Below the pieces are notes generated by a model, which worked only from the letters and a program-made list of their open reading frames with translations, ran no database searches and was not told the DNA's origin. Below, in pieces: positions 1 to 11,550 of a stretch of 64,000 nucleotides of DNA. The translations under genes were made by a program, and so were the position numbers. Source of the DNA: Rattus norvegicus (taxonomy: Eukaryota > Chordata > Mammalia > Rodentia > Muridae); the NCBI RefSeq assembly GCF_036323735.1, contig NC_086034.1:36449939-36513938 (forward strand), read 5' to 3'. Each line of letters opens with the position of its first letter. The stretch's first letter is position 1.

Positions 1-382
1 TGGACTCTAAATAATGAGATTTTTAGTAAGTCGATAAAAATTCTTGAGCCGTTTCCAAGCCTGGCCTGGGAACTCTGTACTTAAAGGCCAGAACTGAAGC
101 TATAGATTATTGACTGCCAGAGTTTTTTTTTTTTTTAATTAAAGGGGAAGTATAATACGTACTGCCTACCCGCAACACCAACCACCTTTAAAACACACAT
201 AACTGCCGAAGTCACAGACACAAGAGAGAACAGGTATACTTTGACATTGAAGCACTTTAAAAAGCTAACAGCATGAACAACTTCAGAAGCCACAGTTTGG
301 GGACGTATTCTAACCAGGCTTTTTCATGACTGAGACTCAATTTCTCTTCACAATCCGGAACTTTGTCAGTTCTTCAGATTAG
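1..382 (+). other. 5' flank of the MYADM-like gene
   Basis: No repeat family is recognised here apart from a T-run at about 123-136. A pyrimidine-rich stretch ending in CAG at 371-377 lies six bases before the ATG at 383 and could be a splice acceptor. In MYADM the coding sequence sits in one exon behind non-coding 5' exons (family knowledge), so an acceptor just upstream of the ATG would fit a genuine gene. No TATA box or CpG island is evident, so the promoter, if any, is probably outside the window. Confidence 0.35.
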
Positions 383-1333
383 ATGACATCCATACCAGCA
401 ACGGTGACTCACACCACCTTCACGAAGTCCATAATCCCAGGCCTGGACTCTTTGATTATCGTGGCATCCCCTCGGGCACTGATCCGGCCTCTGGGCCTTC
501 TCCGGCTGCTGCAGTTGGCATCTACATGCACAGCTTTCTCGCTAGTGATTTATGTGGGTGCCTGGATGGGCCCCATGGGAAGCTGGTGCCTGTTCTCCTG
601 GTGCTTCAGCTTCGCCATGACAGTGATCGTCCTGGCCGTGGAGATGGCTGGACTCCAGAGAAGCTTGCCACTGTCATGGCGGGAGTTCCCCATCACGTGT
701 GCCTGCTATGCTGTACTCTTCTGTTTGTCATCTTCCATCATCTATCCTATCACCTATGTGCGATTCATGTCTTATGGATACATCAGAAAATATGCTGTCT
801 GCGCCATTATATTCTCGTGCATCTCCTGTGTGGCTTATGCGACAGAGGTGACCTGGACTCATTCAAGGCCTGGAGATATCACTGGCTACATGGCCTCTAA
901 GACTGGGATGCTAAAGGTTTTTGAGTCCTTCGTAGCTTGTATCATTTTTCTCTTCCTCAACAACCCACACCTGTACACGCAGGAACCTGTCCTGCAGTGG
1001 TGTCTGTCCGTGTATATCATTTGCTTCATCCTAACCATGGTGGTTATCCTACTCTACCTTGGGAAATGCACCAAAAATCTGCTCATCCCGCTCTCCACCT
1101 TCTTGACAGGCATGACTTTCTTGTGTGTCCTCCTGTACACCACCGCCATTGTCCTTTGGCCTCTCTACAAGTTCAGTGAAGGGTTTCATGGTGTACCCAA
1201 TCGAGTAATGGATTCGAGCTGCAATTATAAACATGCCCACTCAGTGTGTGTCTGGGACCGCCAAGTGGCAGTGGCGTTCTTGACTGGAGTCAACCTCGTA
1301 GCATATACAGCTGACTTTATGTACACTAGTTAG
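383..1333 (+). CDS. MYADM-family protein (two MARVEL domains), myeloid-associated differentiation marker-like
   Basis: The frame encodes 316 residues and is open throughout. It resembles myeloid-associated differentiation marker (MYADM), a multi-span membrane protein of lipid-ordered plasma membrane domains linked in the literature to Rac1 targeting, endothelial barrier function and myeloid differentiation. Two MARVEL-type four-helix segments can be placed at about residues 30-160 and 165-312. Family-like stretches include RPLGLLRLLQL near residue 36, LSWREFPIT near 97, LSSSIIYP near 114, the ATEVTWT and GDITGYMA region near 152-169, VFESFVACIIF near 178 and the aromatic VLWPLYKF near 258. 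Hydrophobic helices cover most of the chain. The ATG context is weak (T at -3, A at +4). The frame ends in TAG after YTS, but the sequence after the stop still resembles the family tail (LVYIEI), so about seven residues appear lost. It is a MYADM paralogue or a recently intact retrocopy; expression cannot be judged. The family call is firm, active-gene status is not. Confidence 0.8.
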   Translation: MTSIPATVTHTTFTKSIIPGLDSLIIVASPRALIRPLGLLRLLQLASTCTAFSLVIYVGAWMGPMGSWCLFSWCFSFAMTVIVLAVEMAGLQRSLPLSWREFPITCACYAVLFCLSSSIIYPITYVRFMSYGYIRKYAVCAIIFSCISCVAYATEVTWTHSRPGDITGYMASKTGMLKVFESFVACIIFLFLNNPHLYTQEPVLQWCLSVYIICFILTMVVILLYLGKCTKNLLIPLSTFLTGMTFLCVLLYTTAIVLWPLYKFSEGFHGVPNRVMDSSCNYKHAHSVCVWDRQVAVAFLTGVNLVAYTADFMYTS

Positions 1334-3014
1334 CTGGTGTACATTGAAATTCTAAGATTCACATAAGGAATCCCTTGCCATGTCCCTACGGCCACACTTT
1401 CATTTTTCTTGCTGTCTTTTTCCTCTCCCATTTTCCTTAGACCTGGTTCATTGTTCTCTTTCCTGCTTATGTTCCTTCCCTTTCCCTTGTTCTAGCTTGT
1501 TTTCCTTTTCACCATTTCCTGATTTGCCCCTGAGCTGTGTCTTCATAGCCCTTGTCTTTAACATTTTTGTTTATCCAATCTATATTTTTCTATTAGTTTT
1601 CTCATTTTTTAAAAAAATTTCTTGGTCACTTTCTTTTCTTTCCTGGAAGATGTCACTCAGACTTCTTGCTCATTTATTCACAATTTCCACCCTTAAATGT
1701 GCTGACTGCTCACATCTCAGGCTCCTCTGCTGCTCTTTGTGCCATGACCTGAGAAGGAGCTCTTGCCAGTCCATGATGAAATGTTGTTTTAAATGTCTGA
1801 GTTTCTTCTTTCAACACTGTTATTTTTACCTCATATGTGCCATGTTTCCCAAGTTACTCCTTAATTTTTATTTCTAAGCCAAAACATTATCGCATGTCAG
1901 TTACTATCTGAAATCCGTTTTTGCTTGACTAATTACCACTGAATGGGCTTGATGCTAGATCTAATAGTCCAAGTCTTACTGATTCCACATATGCAATACT
2001 AAAGAATGTTTTACTTCATATGCTTAACTGACCAGTGTTATCTATGTCTACTACACAGAAACTACCTAATAAATATATATATCAAATTGGTTATTATAGA
2101 AATCCAACATATATCAACCATCCCATTTATGTAAGCACAAAGCTGATAAGAGCTTCTATTAAAAATCCTATAAACTTTTGACCTACTTTAAGAAACGGAA
2201 TGCTTTGTTGTGCGGTTATGCGCAGTTTGAATGTATGAGCAAAGTACATCCCTACATATAGGACATCACTGTGATAACGGTTTCATGGTATGGTTTTATA
2301 CCTATATCCATATTTCCACTGATTACTGAACTTTTTTCCACAACTAATGAAACCACAGTTATAATGCATAATTATAATAATTAAGATTTTATGTACTATA
2401 AACATTTGGTTTTTCAGACCTAATTTTTCCTCAGGCATCTTAGAAAATAAAATGTTAAGGTGATTCTCATCGTGCACTTTGCAACACAGTTACATCAGCA
2501 GACATTAGAACCACTTTCTTAAACATAGAAATCATGTTTGCCATAACTTTCACATAGAAATATTGATTTTAACCTCTAATTGATGCTCTTTCCAAAGATA
2601 GCACTTATAACAATTTATTTTACACTTAGGTATCTCTTCTCAACTTTCAAGATGAGGAGAAAAACTCATAGCACTTAATGGTTAATCTTAATTAAAGAGA
2701 GCAAATACAACCCTAGCTTGGACACTTTGTATACCACAAAACTTTACAGCAACTCTAGGGAAGATTTAAAGTTACCTGTGCCTCACTGTGAACTATCTGA
2801 CAAAGCTACCGCAGATCTGTCTCTAAACAAAATGGAAAGAGATTTTGTAAGTAACTCAAAACTGTTTGAAGGGGACAGAACATTATTTAATTTATATTTT
2901 GAGACTCAGTTTCCATTCCAAGGAAGAGAAAGAATGTTACTGAGCATGCCAGGAAAAATGCTAAGAAACGTTCAGAAATTATATTTATTGCTCTTTAGAA
3001 GGCAAAAATGCATT
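1334..3014. other. 3' flank of the MYADM-like gene, AT-rich
   Basis: The stretch from 1380 to about 1620 is pyrimidine-rich, and the rest is AT-rich with no recognised repeat. An AATAAA hexamer at 2068-2073 is a candidate polyadenylation signal for the upstream gene, about 740 bases after its stop, without a distinctive downstream element. Open frames here are low-complexity or short and show no coding character. Confidence 0.3.
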
Positions 3015-3353
3015 AAAACTAGGTTGCACAATGCCAAGCAACCAGAGCTTCCAGGGACTAAGCCACTACCTAAAGACTATACATGGACTGACCCTGGACT
3101 CTGACCTCATAGGTAGCAATGAATAGCCTAGTAAGAGCACCAGTGGAAGGGGAAGCCCTGGGTCCTGCTAAGACTGAACCCCCAGTGAACTAGATTGTTG
3201 GGGGGAGGGCGGCAAGTGGGGGAGGATGGGGAGGGGAACACCCATAAAGAAGGGGAGGGGTGAGGGGGATGTTTGCCCGGAAACCGGGAAAGGGAATAAC
3301 ACTCGAAATGTAAATAAGAAATACTCAAGTTAAAAAAAAAAAACTAGGTTGCA
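3015..3353 (+). mobile_element. L1 3' end, heavily 5'-truncated, with target-site duplication
   Basis: The sequence from about 3029 to 3343 matches the 3' UTR end of the rat L1 seen at 11250-11550 in this window. It includes the G-rich purine stretch at about 3200-3270 and the terminal TACTCAAGTTA followed by a poly(A). It is flanked by a perfect 14-bp duplication, AAAACTAGGTTGCA, at 3015-3028 and 3340-3353; the first A's of the right copy merge with the tail. The left copy is preceded by TT, fitting the L1 endonuclease preference TT/AAAA. It is a non-coding, classic target-primed insertion. Confidence 0.92.
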
Positions 3354-5239
3354 AATTTGTCCATTTTCTTAGAACACTAATGAGCACATTAACAATTATC
3401 ACAGCAGGATAACACCTACCTCCAAGAAACTTTTCAAGCAGGGTCATTTAGGAGGGGATACTGGGAAATAGGAGCCTTCCAAGGAGAGTACTGCACAGAG
3501 CATCTGAGAAAATACTTCAAGGAAAGACTGTGAGAAGTGGTAAGGGTAAAAAGATCCCAGAAGACTCACAGACAAAAATACAGAAGATAAACACCACTAG
3601 CTAAAACACTCAGTTGTTAGGTTTTTAACAGGTTTTATTCCACAGCAATTTCACAGATATGTGTAAAGTTGCTGTGAGAGAGTCATCATCAGATCTAAAA
3701 ATTTATATCTTGCTTTGGATTTTAAATGTTAAAAAGTATTCTCATAGGACATGAATTTGACTAAATGGGGGGGGGGATACCCATATGGGGGAGGGGAGAG
3801 GATGGAGGATTATGGACAGGAAACCAGGAAAGAGAATAACATTTAAAAGTAAGTAAAGAAATATATCTAATAAAAAGTGAATCAACAATGCATCATTATT
3901 TAGATAAAATTTCTTTGTGAAAATTAATTTAGTGAATCATAATGAGTAACATTCCAGGAAGATGCATGCAGACCTACCCTCATGATTGCTGAGATTCACG
4001 GGTTTTTGTTTTGGTTTTGGTTTTGGTTTTGTCATTTTGCTTGTTTGGTTTTTAGTGTAGTGGAATTATGAAGTTGAGGATTAAATGGGAAGCACTGAAT
4101 TCATTCGCTGAATCTAGGACCCACATTTCATCATAATTTCCACAGTGAAATTCTTCCCAGAAATACAACTTGAAAAATTATTTCAAAGTTATTTCTCTTG
4201 AAAGGATTTTGTCACGTATATTCATCTGTTTATCCTGACTCCCAACATGAGGTTAGCACTTGCACTTTACATATGGGAAAGCAGAGGCAGAGACACTGAG
4301 GCTGAGAGGTCTATGGTGATCTGAGAAGAGCCACTACATTAGCAATTCCAGCAGGGATGATCCTTTACCCGCAGCCCTCTCTGCTTCAGAGGATCATTGG
4401 GATAAGCAAATTGTCAAGGAGTCTCCGTATTGATGCACTAGTGTCATAATTCTAAAAATTGGTTGTCATGTGACACCATCATATGACTTAATTAGCCAGA
4501 TAATATTGCATGGTATAGTCCCCATTCCCCTCCAATTACATTCTTTACAAAATAATATATCATAAATGTACATATATAGTATAGCACATTTAATAGTTCA
4601 TAGGAATTCAAGGAAAATATTACCCAATATTTGACATTTGGATTTGTTAGTCATCTCTATTTACTCCTCTTGCAGAATTGGGATTACTGTATTATTTTGG
4701 AAACTTTATTTATTTGGTTAATTAGCTTAATCATTCTTAAGAGTCAGACCACACTATTGAACAAAAGAATGGAGATGAGATTGGTATGGTTTTGATTTTT
4801 CTATGAAGTTTACTCTGCAAAGGCAACATTTGACCTTTTGTTGGAAATCTCTTCTCTATTGAATGTCTTAAAATTCAGTGCAAGGTCAGCTTTATATTTC
4901 ATAAAGGAAAAATTATTCACACTAGTTTTATATAATAATTTCATTTTCAAAATAACACAAAACAGTGAAGTCTTTGAGCACAATCTGAAAGATATTGGCT
5001 TGTAAACCTGTTTTGAATAATTCGAACATTTGCAAGTCACAGCTGGATAAATCTGCAGGTGATAATCCAAATTTCATAGTTCCTTTATGCAAACTGACAG
5101 GACAACTAAAAATATTTAAACACATTTCAATATATATTGTAATTATTGCATTTATAACATATGATATAAATATGATTATATTAAATACTACATAATAAAT
5201 ATTAATATGTATATGATTGATTTGCACAAACACTTATAT
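3354..5239. other. AT-rich intergenic DNA with an old L1 tail
   Basis: About 3760-3880 carries a G-run, a GAGGGGAGAGG purine segment and ATATATCTAATAAAA, which resemble the 3' tail of an older rodent L1 (Lx-type) on the plus strand. A short GTTTT array lies at about 4002-4030. The remainder shows no recognised gene or repeat. Confidence 0.4.
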
Positions 5240-5420
5240 ATGTGTACCACTTACATGTGTGATGCTTGTGGAGCTCAGAAGAGAGTATCAGATCTCCTGA
5301 AATTGTAATTACAGATTATGTGAGCTTCCAGGGTGTATAGCAGGAACCAAAACCAGGTCCCTCAGAAGAACAAATGTACCTAAGTGCTCATGCAAGATAC
5401 AATCTCCATAGCCCCATTTT
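5240..5420 (+). mobile_element. B3-type (B2-related) SINE, diverged
   Basis: The order GTGGAGCTCAGAAGAGAGTATCAGATC, then a CTGAAATTGTAATTACAG motif, CCAGGGTGTATAGCAGGAACCAAAACCAGGT and finally ATCTCCATAGCCCC follows the body of rodent B3 SINEs on the plus strand, with many substitutions. The tRNA-like head is not clear, so the element is probably 5'-truncated. No TSD was found. Confidence 0.65.
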
Positions 5421-6011
5421 CATGACTGGTATGACCACACATGCTTAATTAAAATTACTTCATTGAGCAAACATTTCCTAATCACCTACTTTATATCTCG
5501 TACTTTGAAAGAGTTGCATTTTTACAGATATTGACAAAAATTAAGAAGATATGGTAGGCATAGTGTATTAGAGACAGCAACATATATATTTGCATTTCAA
5601 CTGAGAAGAAAGTAACTTCCCTTAAACTACATCCAGTTGCTTTGATCAGTAGAATGTGGTAGAAATAGTATTATGACATCCTTAGTCTTGTTTGAAGAGA
5701 ACTTGCTGCTGTTGGTCTCTTTCTTTTGAAACATTGATATTCACATAAGAAGTTCAACTTCAGGAAGTGACTCTTCTGCAGTGAAGCCAGGACTGACATG
5801 CTAGATGGATTAGAAAGACTATGGAGATACCAAGTAGGAATGAGCCAAGTCCTAGCAGCTCCCTCCTCAACCTTTCAGATCCTAGTGTGATAATCTGGAA
5901 ATTTCAGCCAAGAATACATCATTTTTGAATGCTTGCTTCTCAATTTCTTGTTATCAACATAATTAAATGTCATACTCATTTTACTTAAAGCATCTAGATA
6001 CATAAATAGGA

Positions 6012-6013
<2 letters not shown>

Positions 6014-6063
<50 letters not shown>

Positions 6064-6072
6064 CGCGCGTGC
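6014..6072. repeat. (TG)n-(CG)n alternating tract
   Basis: About 40 bases of pure TG pass without interruption into a GC/CG run and end in GTGC, giving 59 bases of strict purine-pyrimidine alternation. A looser TG/CG-rich tail continues to about 6098. Such tracts can adopt Z-DNA. Open frames across it encode only Cys-Val or Thr-His repeats and are artefacts. Confidence 0.95.
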
Positions 6073-6099
6073 CTGTGTATGTGCGTGCGCGCTCGTACG

Positions 6100-6866
6100 G
6101 GCACATTTGGATAATTTTTTGTACCAAAAAGCTAAAGGATACTATAAAACTTACAAACTCTTCCCCTATCTTAATATGCAATGTTGGAACATTTATTTAA
6201 ACGTTCAAAACTTCTATTGTAAGTAAATAAAGTGGTGGGCAATTGATGTATTTAATTTTACATTTATATGCTAAACGATATGTAAGGCTCATTGAGGATT
6301 ATGGCACAGATTTTAAGCAAACTTAAACTCTGATATTTGTCTTTGAAATCATAACAAAATAATAATGAATATCCCAAACTTTATTTGAATGACAGAAAAA
6401 ATCTACTTGAGCTATAAAACTGGATGTTATTCATATTTATATAAAATTAAATGATCTGTAAAACTATCTTTTAAAATTATCTGTTCAATATAATGTAGCC
6501 AGTAGGTGAATATTAATATTTGCTGAAGGAAAATATTTTAAATTTCTCATAATGCATAAATGCCTATTAAAATATTCTAAGAAAAACATGGCTACTTAAA
6601 ATAACAATTTTTCATGTATATTATGTTGTTCTTATATTCATCTACTTGTATTTACATACTTTATACTGAAGAATAAGCTTAAACTTGTTCTAAGAATACT
6701 CAATAGATTTAATATAAAGTTTAAAATTAACATTTCTTATTCCTTTATCAAAATACTAATTACTAAATTTTTGTATACTTATGTCTGATTATATTATACA
6801 CTGTCAATATCATCCAACCAGTGCTTAATATCAAAATGATTATTGATACTAAGTTTTTATTTGCCT
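6100..6866. other. AT-rich intergenic stretch
   Basis: Very AT-rich sequence with no recognisable repeat, gene or RNA. Nothing here can be supported as a feature. Confidence 0.4.
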
Positions 6867-6867
6867 A

Positions 6868-7345
6868 TTGTGGTGGTTTAAGAATGGCCCTCATAGATTC
6901 ATGTGTGTGAATGCTTGGCCCAAAGGGAGTGAGTGGCACTATTAGTAGGTGTGGCCTTGTTGGAGTAGGTGTGGCCTTGTTGGAGTAGGTGTGGCCTTGT
7001 TGGAGTAGGTGTGGCCTTGTTGGAGTAGGTGTGGCCTTGTTGGAGTAGGTGTGGCCTTGTTGGAGTAGGTGTGGCCTTGTTGGAGGAAGTGTGTCACTGT
7101 GGAAGTAGGTTTGAGGTCTCATGCATGATAAAGTCATGCCTAGTCACATTCTCATTCCGTGGCTTGAGGATCAAGATGTAGAAGTGTCAGCCATCACCAT
7201 GTCTGCCTCTATGTTATGATGTTTCCCTTCACGATGTTCATACAACCAAACCTCTGTCAGCCCCAACTTCAATGTTTTCTTTCATAAAAGCTACCATGGT
7301 GAAAATACCTCTTCACAGAATAGAGCCCTAACTAGGACACCAATT
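6868..7345 (+). mobile_element. Rodent medium-reiterated dispersed repeat (family name not asserted)
   Basis: This resembles a common rodent interspersed element: TGTGGTGGTTTAAGAATGGC at the start, then GCTTGGCCCA, GTGGCACTATTAG, GGTGTGGCCTTGTTGGAG, GGATCAAGATGTAGAA and a final CCCTAACTAGGACA. A copy of the same family lies in reverse at about 35155-35475. I recall the family as RMER1-like but am not sure of the name. A 20-bp unit inside it has been amplified (6941-7080). Confidence 0.7.
6941..7080 (+). repeat. 20-bp minisatellite, seven copies
   Basis: The unit TGGAGTAGGTGTGGCCTTGT is repeated head to tail. Seven copies of the GTAGGTGTGGCCTTGT core end at 6960, 6980, 7000, 7020, 7040, 7060 and 7080, with essentially no divergence. 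The following unit, TGGAGGAAGTGTGTCACTGT, is the normal continuation of the host repeat, so the array is a local expansion of one segment of it. Confidence 0.95.
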
Positions 7346-7583
7346 TTATTTCAAATATACCACATTTCCTTAAAGTTAAGTATGCTGTTTGTATAATCAC
7401 ATTAAGCTTTTTGGCTTGTATGCAGTCTCATTTATTTGCAGACTTACCTTACAAATATTCAAGACGTGGTTTAAAGATAAGAATGACACATTCCCATCTT
7501 TGAAAGTTACAGATAAGTTTGGAGTACTTGTTTCATAAAAAGACTGAGTGATTATTGGTAAGATATAAATAAAGCAGAATAAT
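7346..7583. other. AT-rich intergenic stretch
   Basis: Short unique-looking stretch between two repeats; no gene or repeat recognised. Confidence 0.3.
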
Positions 7584-7727
7584 ATTTTTTTGTTGATGCT
7601 CTTTGTTTGACACAGGGTTTCTCTGTGTAGCCCTGGCTAACCTAGAACTCACCTAGACCAGGACAGCCACGAACTCACCGTCTCCAGTGTGCTAGAATTA
7701 AAGGGATATACCACCCTTACCCACCAG
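7584..7727 (-). mobile_element. B1 SINE, reverse orientation, diverged
   Basis: After a T-run at 7584-7591, the segment ACAGGGTTTCTCTGTGTAGC at 7612-7631, then CCTGGCTAACCTAGAACTCA, GACCAGGACAGCCACGAACTCA and a final GTGCTAGAATTAAAGGGATA track the reverse complement of 7SL-derived B1. Its age is moderate by eye. No clear TSD was found. Confidence 0.8.
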
Positions 7728-7976
7728 TGAACTGATCCCTTTTGCAGGAACTTAAACATTCAAGGTTTTGTAAAGTGTATAGACATGTATATAGAGAACA
7801 GAAGGAAGCTCATGATAATATATTAAGGAGAAATAATAGCAAGAACAGCAAAAATAACTATTCTTAGAAAATGCAGTAGGAATTTCTATGGTCAGCTAAT
7901 AGGAATCCTGAGAAGAAAAAGGTTTCAATCAAATAGGAAATCTTTAAATTTCATAAAAAATTTCCCTTAAGAATAC

Positions 7977-10841
7977 CACCTAAAAGCTCTAGAACAAAAA
8001 GAAGCAAATACACCCAGGAGGAGTAGAAGGCAGGAAATAATCAAACTCAGAGCTGAAATCAACCAAGTAGAAACAAAAAGGACCATAGAAAGGATCAACA
8101 GAACCAAAAGTTGGTTCTTTGAGAAAATCAACAAGATAGATAAACCCTTAGCCAGACTAATGAGAGGACACAGAAAGTGCGTCCAAATTAACAAAATCAG
8201 AAATGAAAAGGGAGACATAACAACAGATTCAGAGGAAATTCAAAAAATCATCAGATCTTACTATAAAAACCTATATTCAACAAAACTTGAAAATCTTCAG
8301 GAAATGGACAATTTCCTAGACAGATACCAGGTACCGAAGTTAAATCAGGAACAGATAAACCAGTTAAACAACCCCATAACTCCTAAGGAAATAGAAGCAG
8401 TCATTAAAGGTCTCCCAACCAAAAAGAGCCCAGGTCCAGACGGGTTTAGTGCAGAATTCTATCAAACCTTCATAGAAGACCTCATACCAATATTATCCAA
8501 ACTATTCCACAAAATTGAAACAGATGGAGCACTACCGAATTCCTTCTACGAAGCCACAATTACTCTTATACCTAAACCACACAAAGACCCAACAAAGAAA
8601 GAGAACTTCAGACCAATTTCCCTTATGAATATCGACAAAAAAATACTCAATAAAATTCTGGCAAACCGAATTCAAGAGCACATCAAAACAATCATCCACC
8701 ATGATCAAGTAGGCTTCATCCCAGGCATGCAGGGATGGTTTAATATACGGAAAACCATCAACGTGATCCATTATATAAACAAACTGAAAGAACAGAACCA
8801 CATGATTATTTCATTAGATGCTGAGAAAGCATTTGACAAAATTCAACACCCCTTCATGATAAAAGTCCTGGAAAGAATAGGAATTCAAGGCCCATACCTA
8901 AACATAGTAAAAGCCATATACAGCAAACCAGTTGCTAACATTAAACTAAATGGAGAGAAACTTGAAGCAATCCCACTAAAATCAGGGACTAGACAAGGCT
9001 GCCCACTCTCTCCCTACTTATTCAATATAGTTCTTGAAGTTCTAGCCAGAGCAATCAGACAACAAAAGGAGATCAAGGGGATACAGATCGGAAAAGAAGA
9101 GGTCAAAATATCACTATTTGCAGATGACATGATAGTATATTTAAGTGATCCCAAAAGTTCCACCAGTGAACTACCAAAGCTGATAAACAACTTCAGCAAC
9201 ATGGCTGGGTATAAAATTAACTCAAATAAATCAGTTGCCTTCCTCTATACAAAAGAGAAACAAGCCCAGAGAGAAATTAGGGAAACGACACCCTTCATAA
9301 TAGACCCAAATAATATAAAGTACCTCGGTGTGACTTTAACCAAGCAAGTAAAAGATCTGTACAATAAGAACTTCAAGACACCGAGGAAAGAAATTGAAGA
9401 AGACCTCAGAAGATGGAAAGATCTCCCATGCTCATGGATTGGCAGGATTCATATAGTAAAAATGGCCATTTTACCAAAAGCAATCTACAGATTCAATGCA
9501 ATCCCCATCAAAATACCAATCCATTTCTTCAAAGAGTTAGACAGAACAATTTGCAAATTCATCTGGAATAACAAAAAACCCAGGATAGCTAAAACTATCC
9601 TCAACAATAAAAGGACTTCAGGGGGAATCACTATCCCTGAACTCAAGCAGTATTACAGAGCAATAGTGATAAAAACTGCATGGTATTGGTACAGATACAG
9701 ACAGATAGACCAATGGAATAGAATTGAAGACCCAGAATTGAACTCACACACCTATGGTCACTTGATTTTTGACAAAGGAGCCAAAACCATCCAATGGAAA
9801 AAAGATAGCATTTTCAGCAAATGGTGCTGGTTCAACTGGAGGGCAACATGTAGAAGAATGCAGATTGATCCATGCTTATCACCCTGTACAAAGCTTAAGT
9901 CCAAGTGGATCAAGGACCTCCACATCAAACCAGACACACTCAAACTAATGAAGAAAAACTAGGGAAGCATCTGGAACACATGGGCACTGGAAAAAATTTC
10001 CTGAACAAAACACCAATGGCTTATGCTCTAAGATCAAGAATCGACAAATGGGATCTCATAAAACTGCAAAGCTTCTGTAAGGCAAAGGACACTGTGGTTA
10101 GGACAAAACGGCAACCAACAGAATGGGAAAAGATCTTTACCTATCCTACAACAGATAGAGGCCTTATATCCAAAATATACAAAGAACTCAAGAAGTTAGA
10201 CCGCAGGGAAACAAATAACCCTATTAAAAATGGGGTTCAGAGCTAAACAAAGAATTCACAGCTGAGGAATGCTGAATGCCTGAGAAACACCTAAAGAAAT
10301 GTTCAACATCTTTAGTCATAAGGGAAATGCAAATCAAAACAACCCTGAGATTTCACCTCACACCAGTGAGAATGGCTAAGATCAAAAACTCAGGTGACAG
10401 CAGATGCTGGCGAGGATGTGGAGAAAGAGGAACACTCCTCCATTTTTGGTGGGATTGCAGACTGGTAAAACCATTCTGGAAATCAGTCTGGAGGTTCCTC
10501 AGAAAATTGGATATTGAACTGCCTGAGGATCCAGCTATACCTCTCTTGGGCATATACCCCAAGATGCCTCAACATATAAAAGAGACACGTGCTCCACTAT
10601 GTTCATCGCAGCCTTATTTATAATAGCCAGAAAATGGAAAGAACCCAGATGCCCTTCAACAGAGGAATGGATACAGAAAATGTGGTACATCTACACAATG
10701 GAATATTACTCAGCTATCAAAAACAACGAGTTTATGAAATTCGTAGGCAAATGGTTGGAACTGGAAAATATCATCCTGAGTGAGCTAACCCAATCACAGA
10801 AAGACATACATGGTATGCACTCATTGATAAGTGGCTATTAG
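7977..10841 (+). pseudogene. L1 ORF2 pseudogene: reverse transcriptase and C-terminal Cys-rich part
   Basis: ORF2 normally encodes an endonuclease, reverse transcriptase and Cys-rich C-terminus that copy L1 RNA into nicked DNA. Here the frame opens around family residue 320 and stays open to 9962. The RT region shows RPISLMNID, ISLDAEKAFDKIQ, GTRQGCPLSPYLFN and the catalytic FADD (residues 320-323 counted from the ATG at 8160). Compared with the reverse copy at 52-55 kb, one base is missing near 9948, which shifts the frame and ends it at 9962. Another base is missing in the A-run near 10230, a CGA has become TGA near 10272-10275, and a further small deletion lies near 10560. The C-terminus, with CWRGCGERGTLLHFWWDC, is recognisable in shifted frames to the normal ORF2 end at 10841. 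It is a dead copy. Confidence 0.92.
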
Positions 10842-11550
10842 CCCAAATGCTTGAATTACCCTAGATCCCTAGAACAACCGAAACTCAAGACCGTTGATCA
10901 AAATGTGAATGCTTCACTCCTTCTTTAAATGAGGAAAAAGAATACCCTTGGCAGGGAAGGGAGAGGCAAAGATTAAAACAGAGACTGAAGGAACACCCAT
11001 TCAGAGCCTGCCCCACATGTGGCCCATACATATACAGCCACCCAATTAGACAAGATGGATGAAGCAAAGAAGTGCAGACCGACAGGAGCCGGATGTAGAT
11101 CGCTCCTGAGAGACACACCCAGAATACAGCAAATACAGAGGCGAATGCCAGCAGCAAACCACTGAACTGAGAATAGGTCCCCCGTTGAAGGAATCAGAGA
11201 AAGAACTGGAAGAGCTTGAAGGGGCTCGAGACCCCAAAAGTACAACAATGCCAAGCAACCAGAGCTTCCAGGGACTAAGCCACTACCTAAATACTATACA
11301 TGGACTGACCCTGGACTCTGACCCCATAGGTAGCAATGAATATCCTAGTAAGAGCACCAGTGGAAGGGGAAGCCCTGTGTCCTGCTAAGACTGAACCCCC
11401 AGTGAACTAGACTATGGGGGGAGGGCGGCAATGGGGGGAGAGTTGGGAGGGGAACACCCATAAGGAAGGGGAGGGGGGAGGAGGATGTTTGCCCGGAAAC
11501 CGAGAAAGGGAATAACACTTGAAATGTATATAAGAAATACTCAAGTTAAT
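10842..11550 (+). mobile_element. L1 3' UTR with G-rich polypurine tract
   Basis: This non-coding 3' UTR follows the ORF2 stop. At about 11413-11490 a G-rich purine segment with several runs of four to seven G's is typical of rodent L1 3' UTRs and could form a G-quadruplex. The UTR ends with the L1 terminus and an A-tail. This full-length UTR is the reference against which the shortened 3' end at 51.9 kb can be seen. Confidence 0.88.

Noticed and set aside
1380..1877. 165-codon Cys/Phe/Leu-rich frame downstream of the MYADM-like gene
   Set aside because: The pyrimidine-rich composition explains the open frame. There is no domain, signal or conserved motif, and it lies in the probable 3' UTR or flank.
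6941..7080. Regular 20-bp repeats resembling a CRISPR array
   Set aside because: The units are contiguous with no spacers, lie in a eukaryotic dispersed repeat and have no cas genes nearby. It is a minisatellite.
6865..7137. 90-codon reverse frame with Thr-Pro-Arg-Pro-His-Leu repeats
   Set aside because: It is the antisense of the 20-bp minisatellite. The period is not a multiple of three, so the peptide repeat merely cycles through frames.
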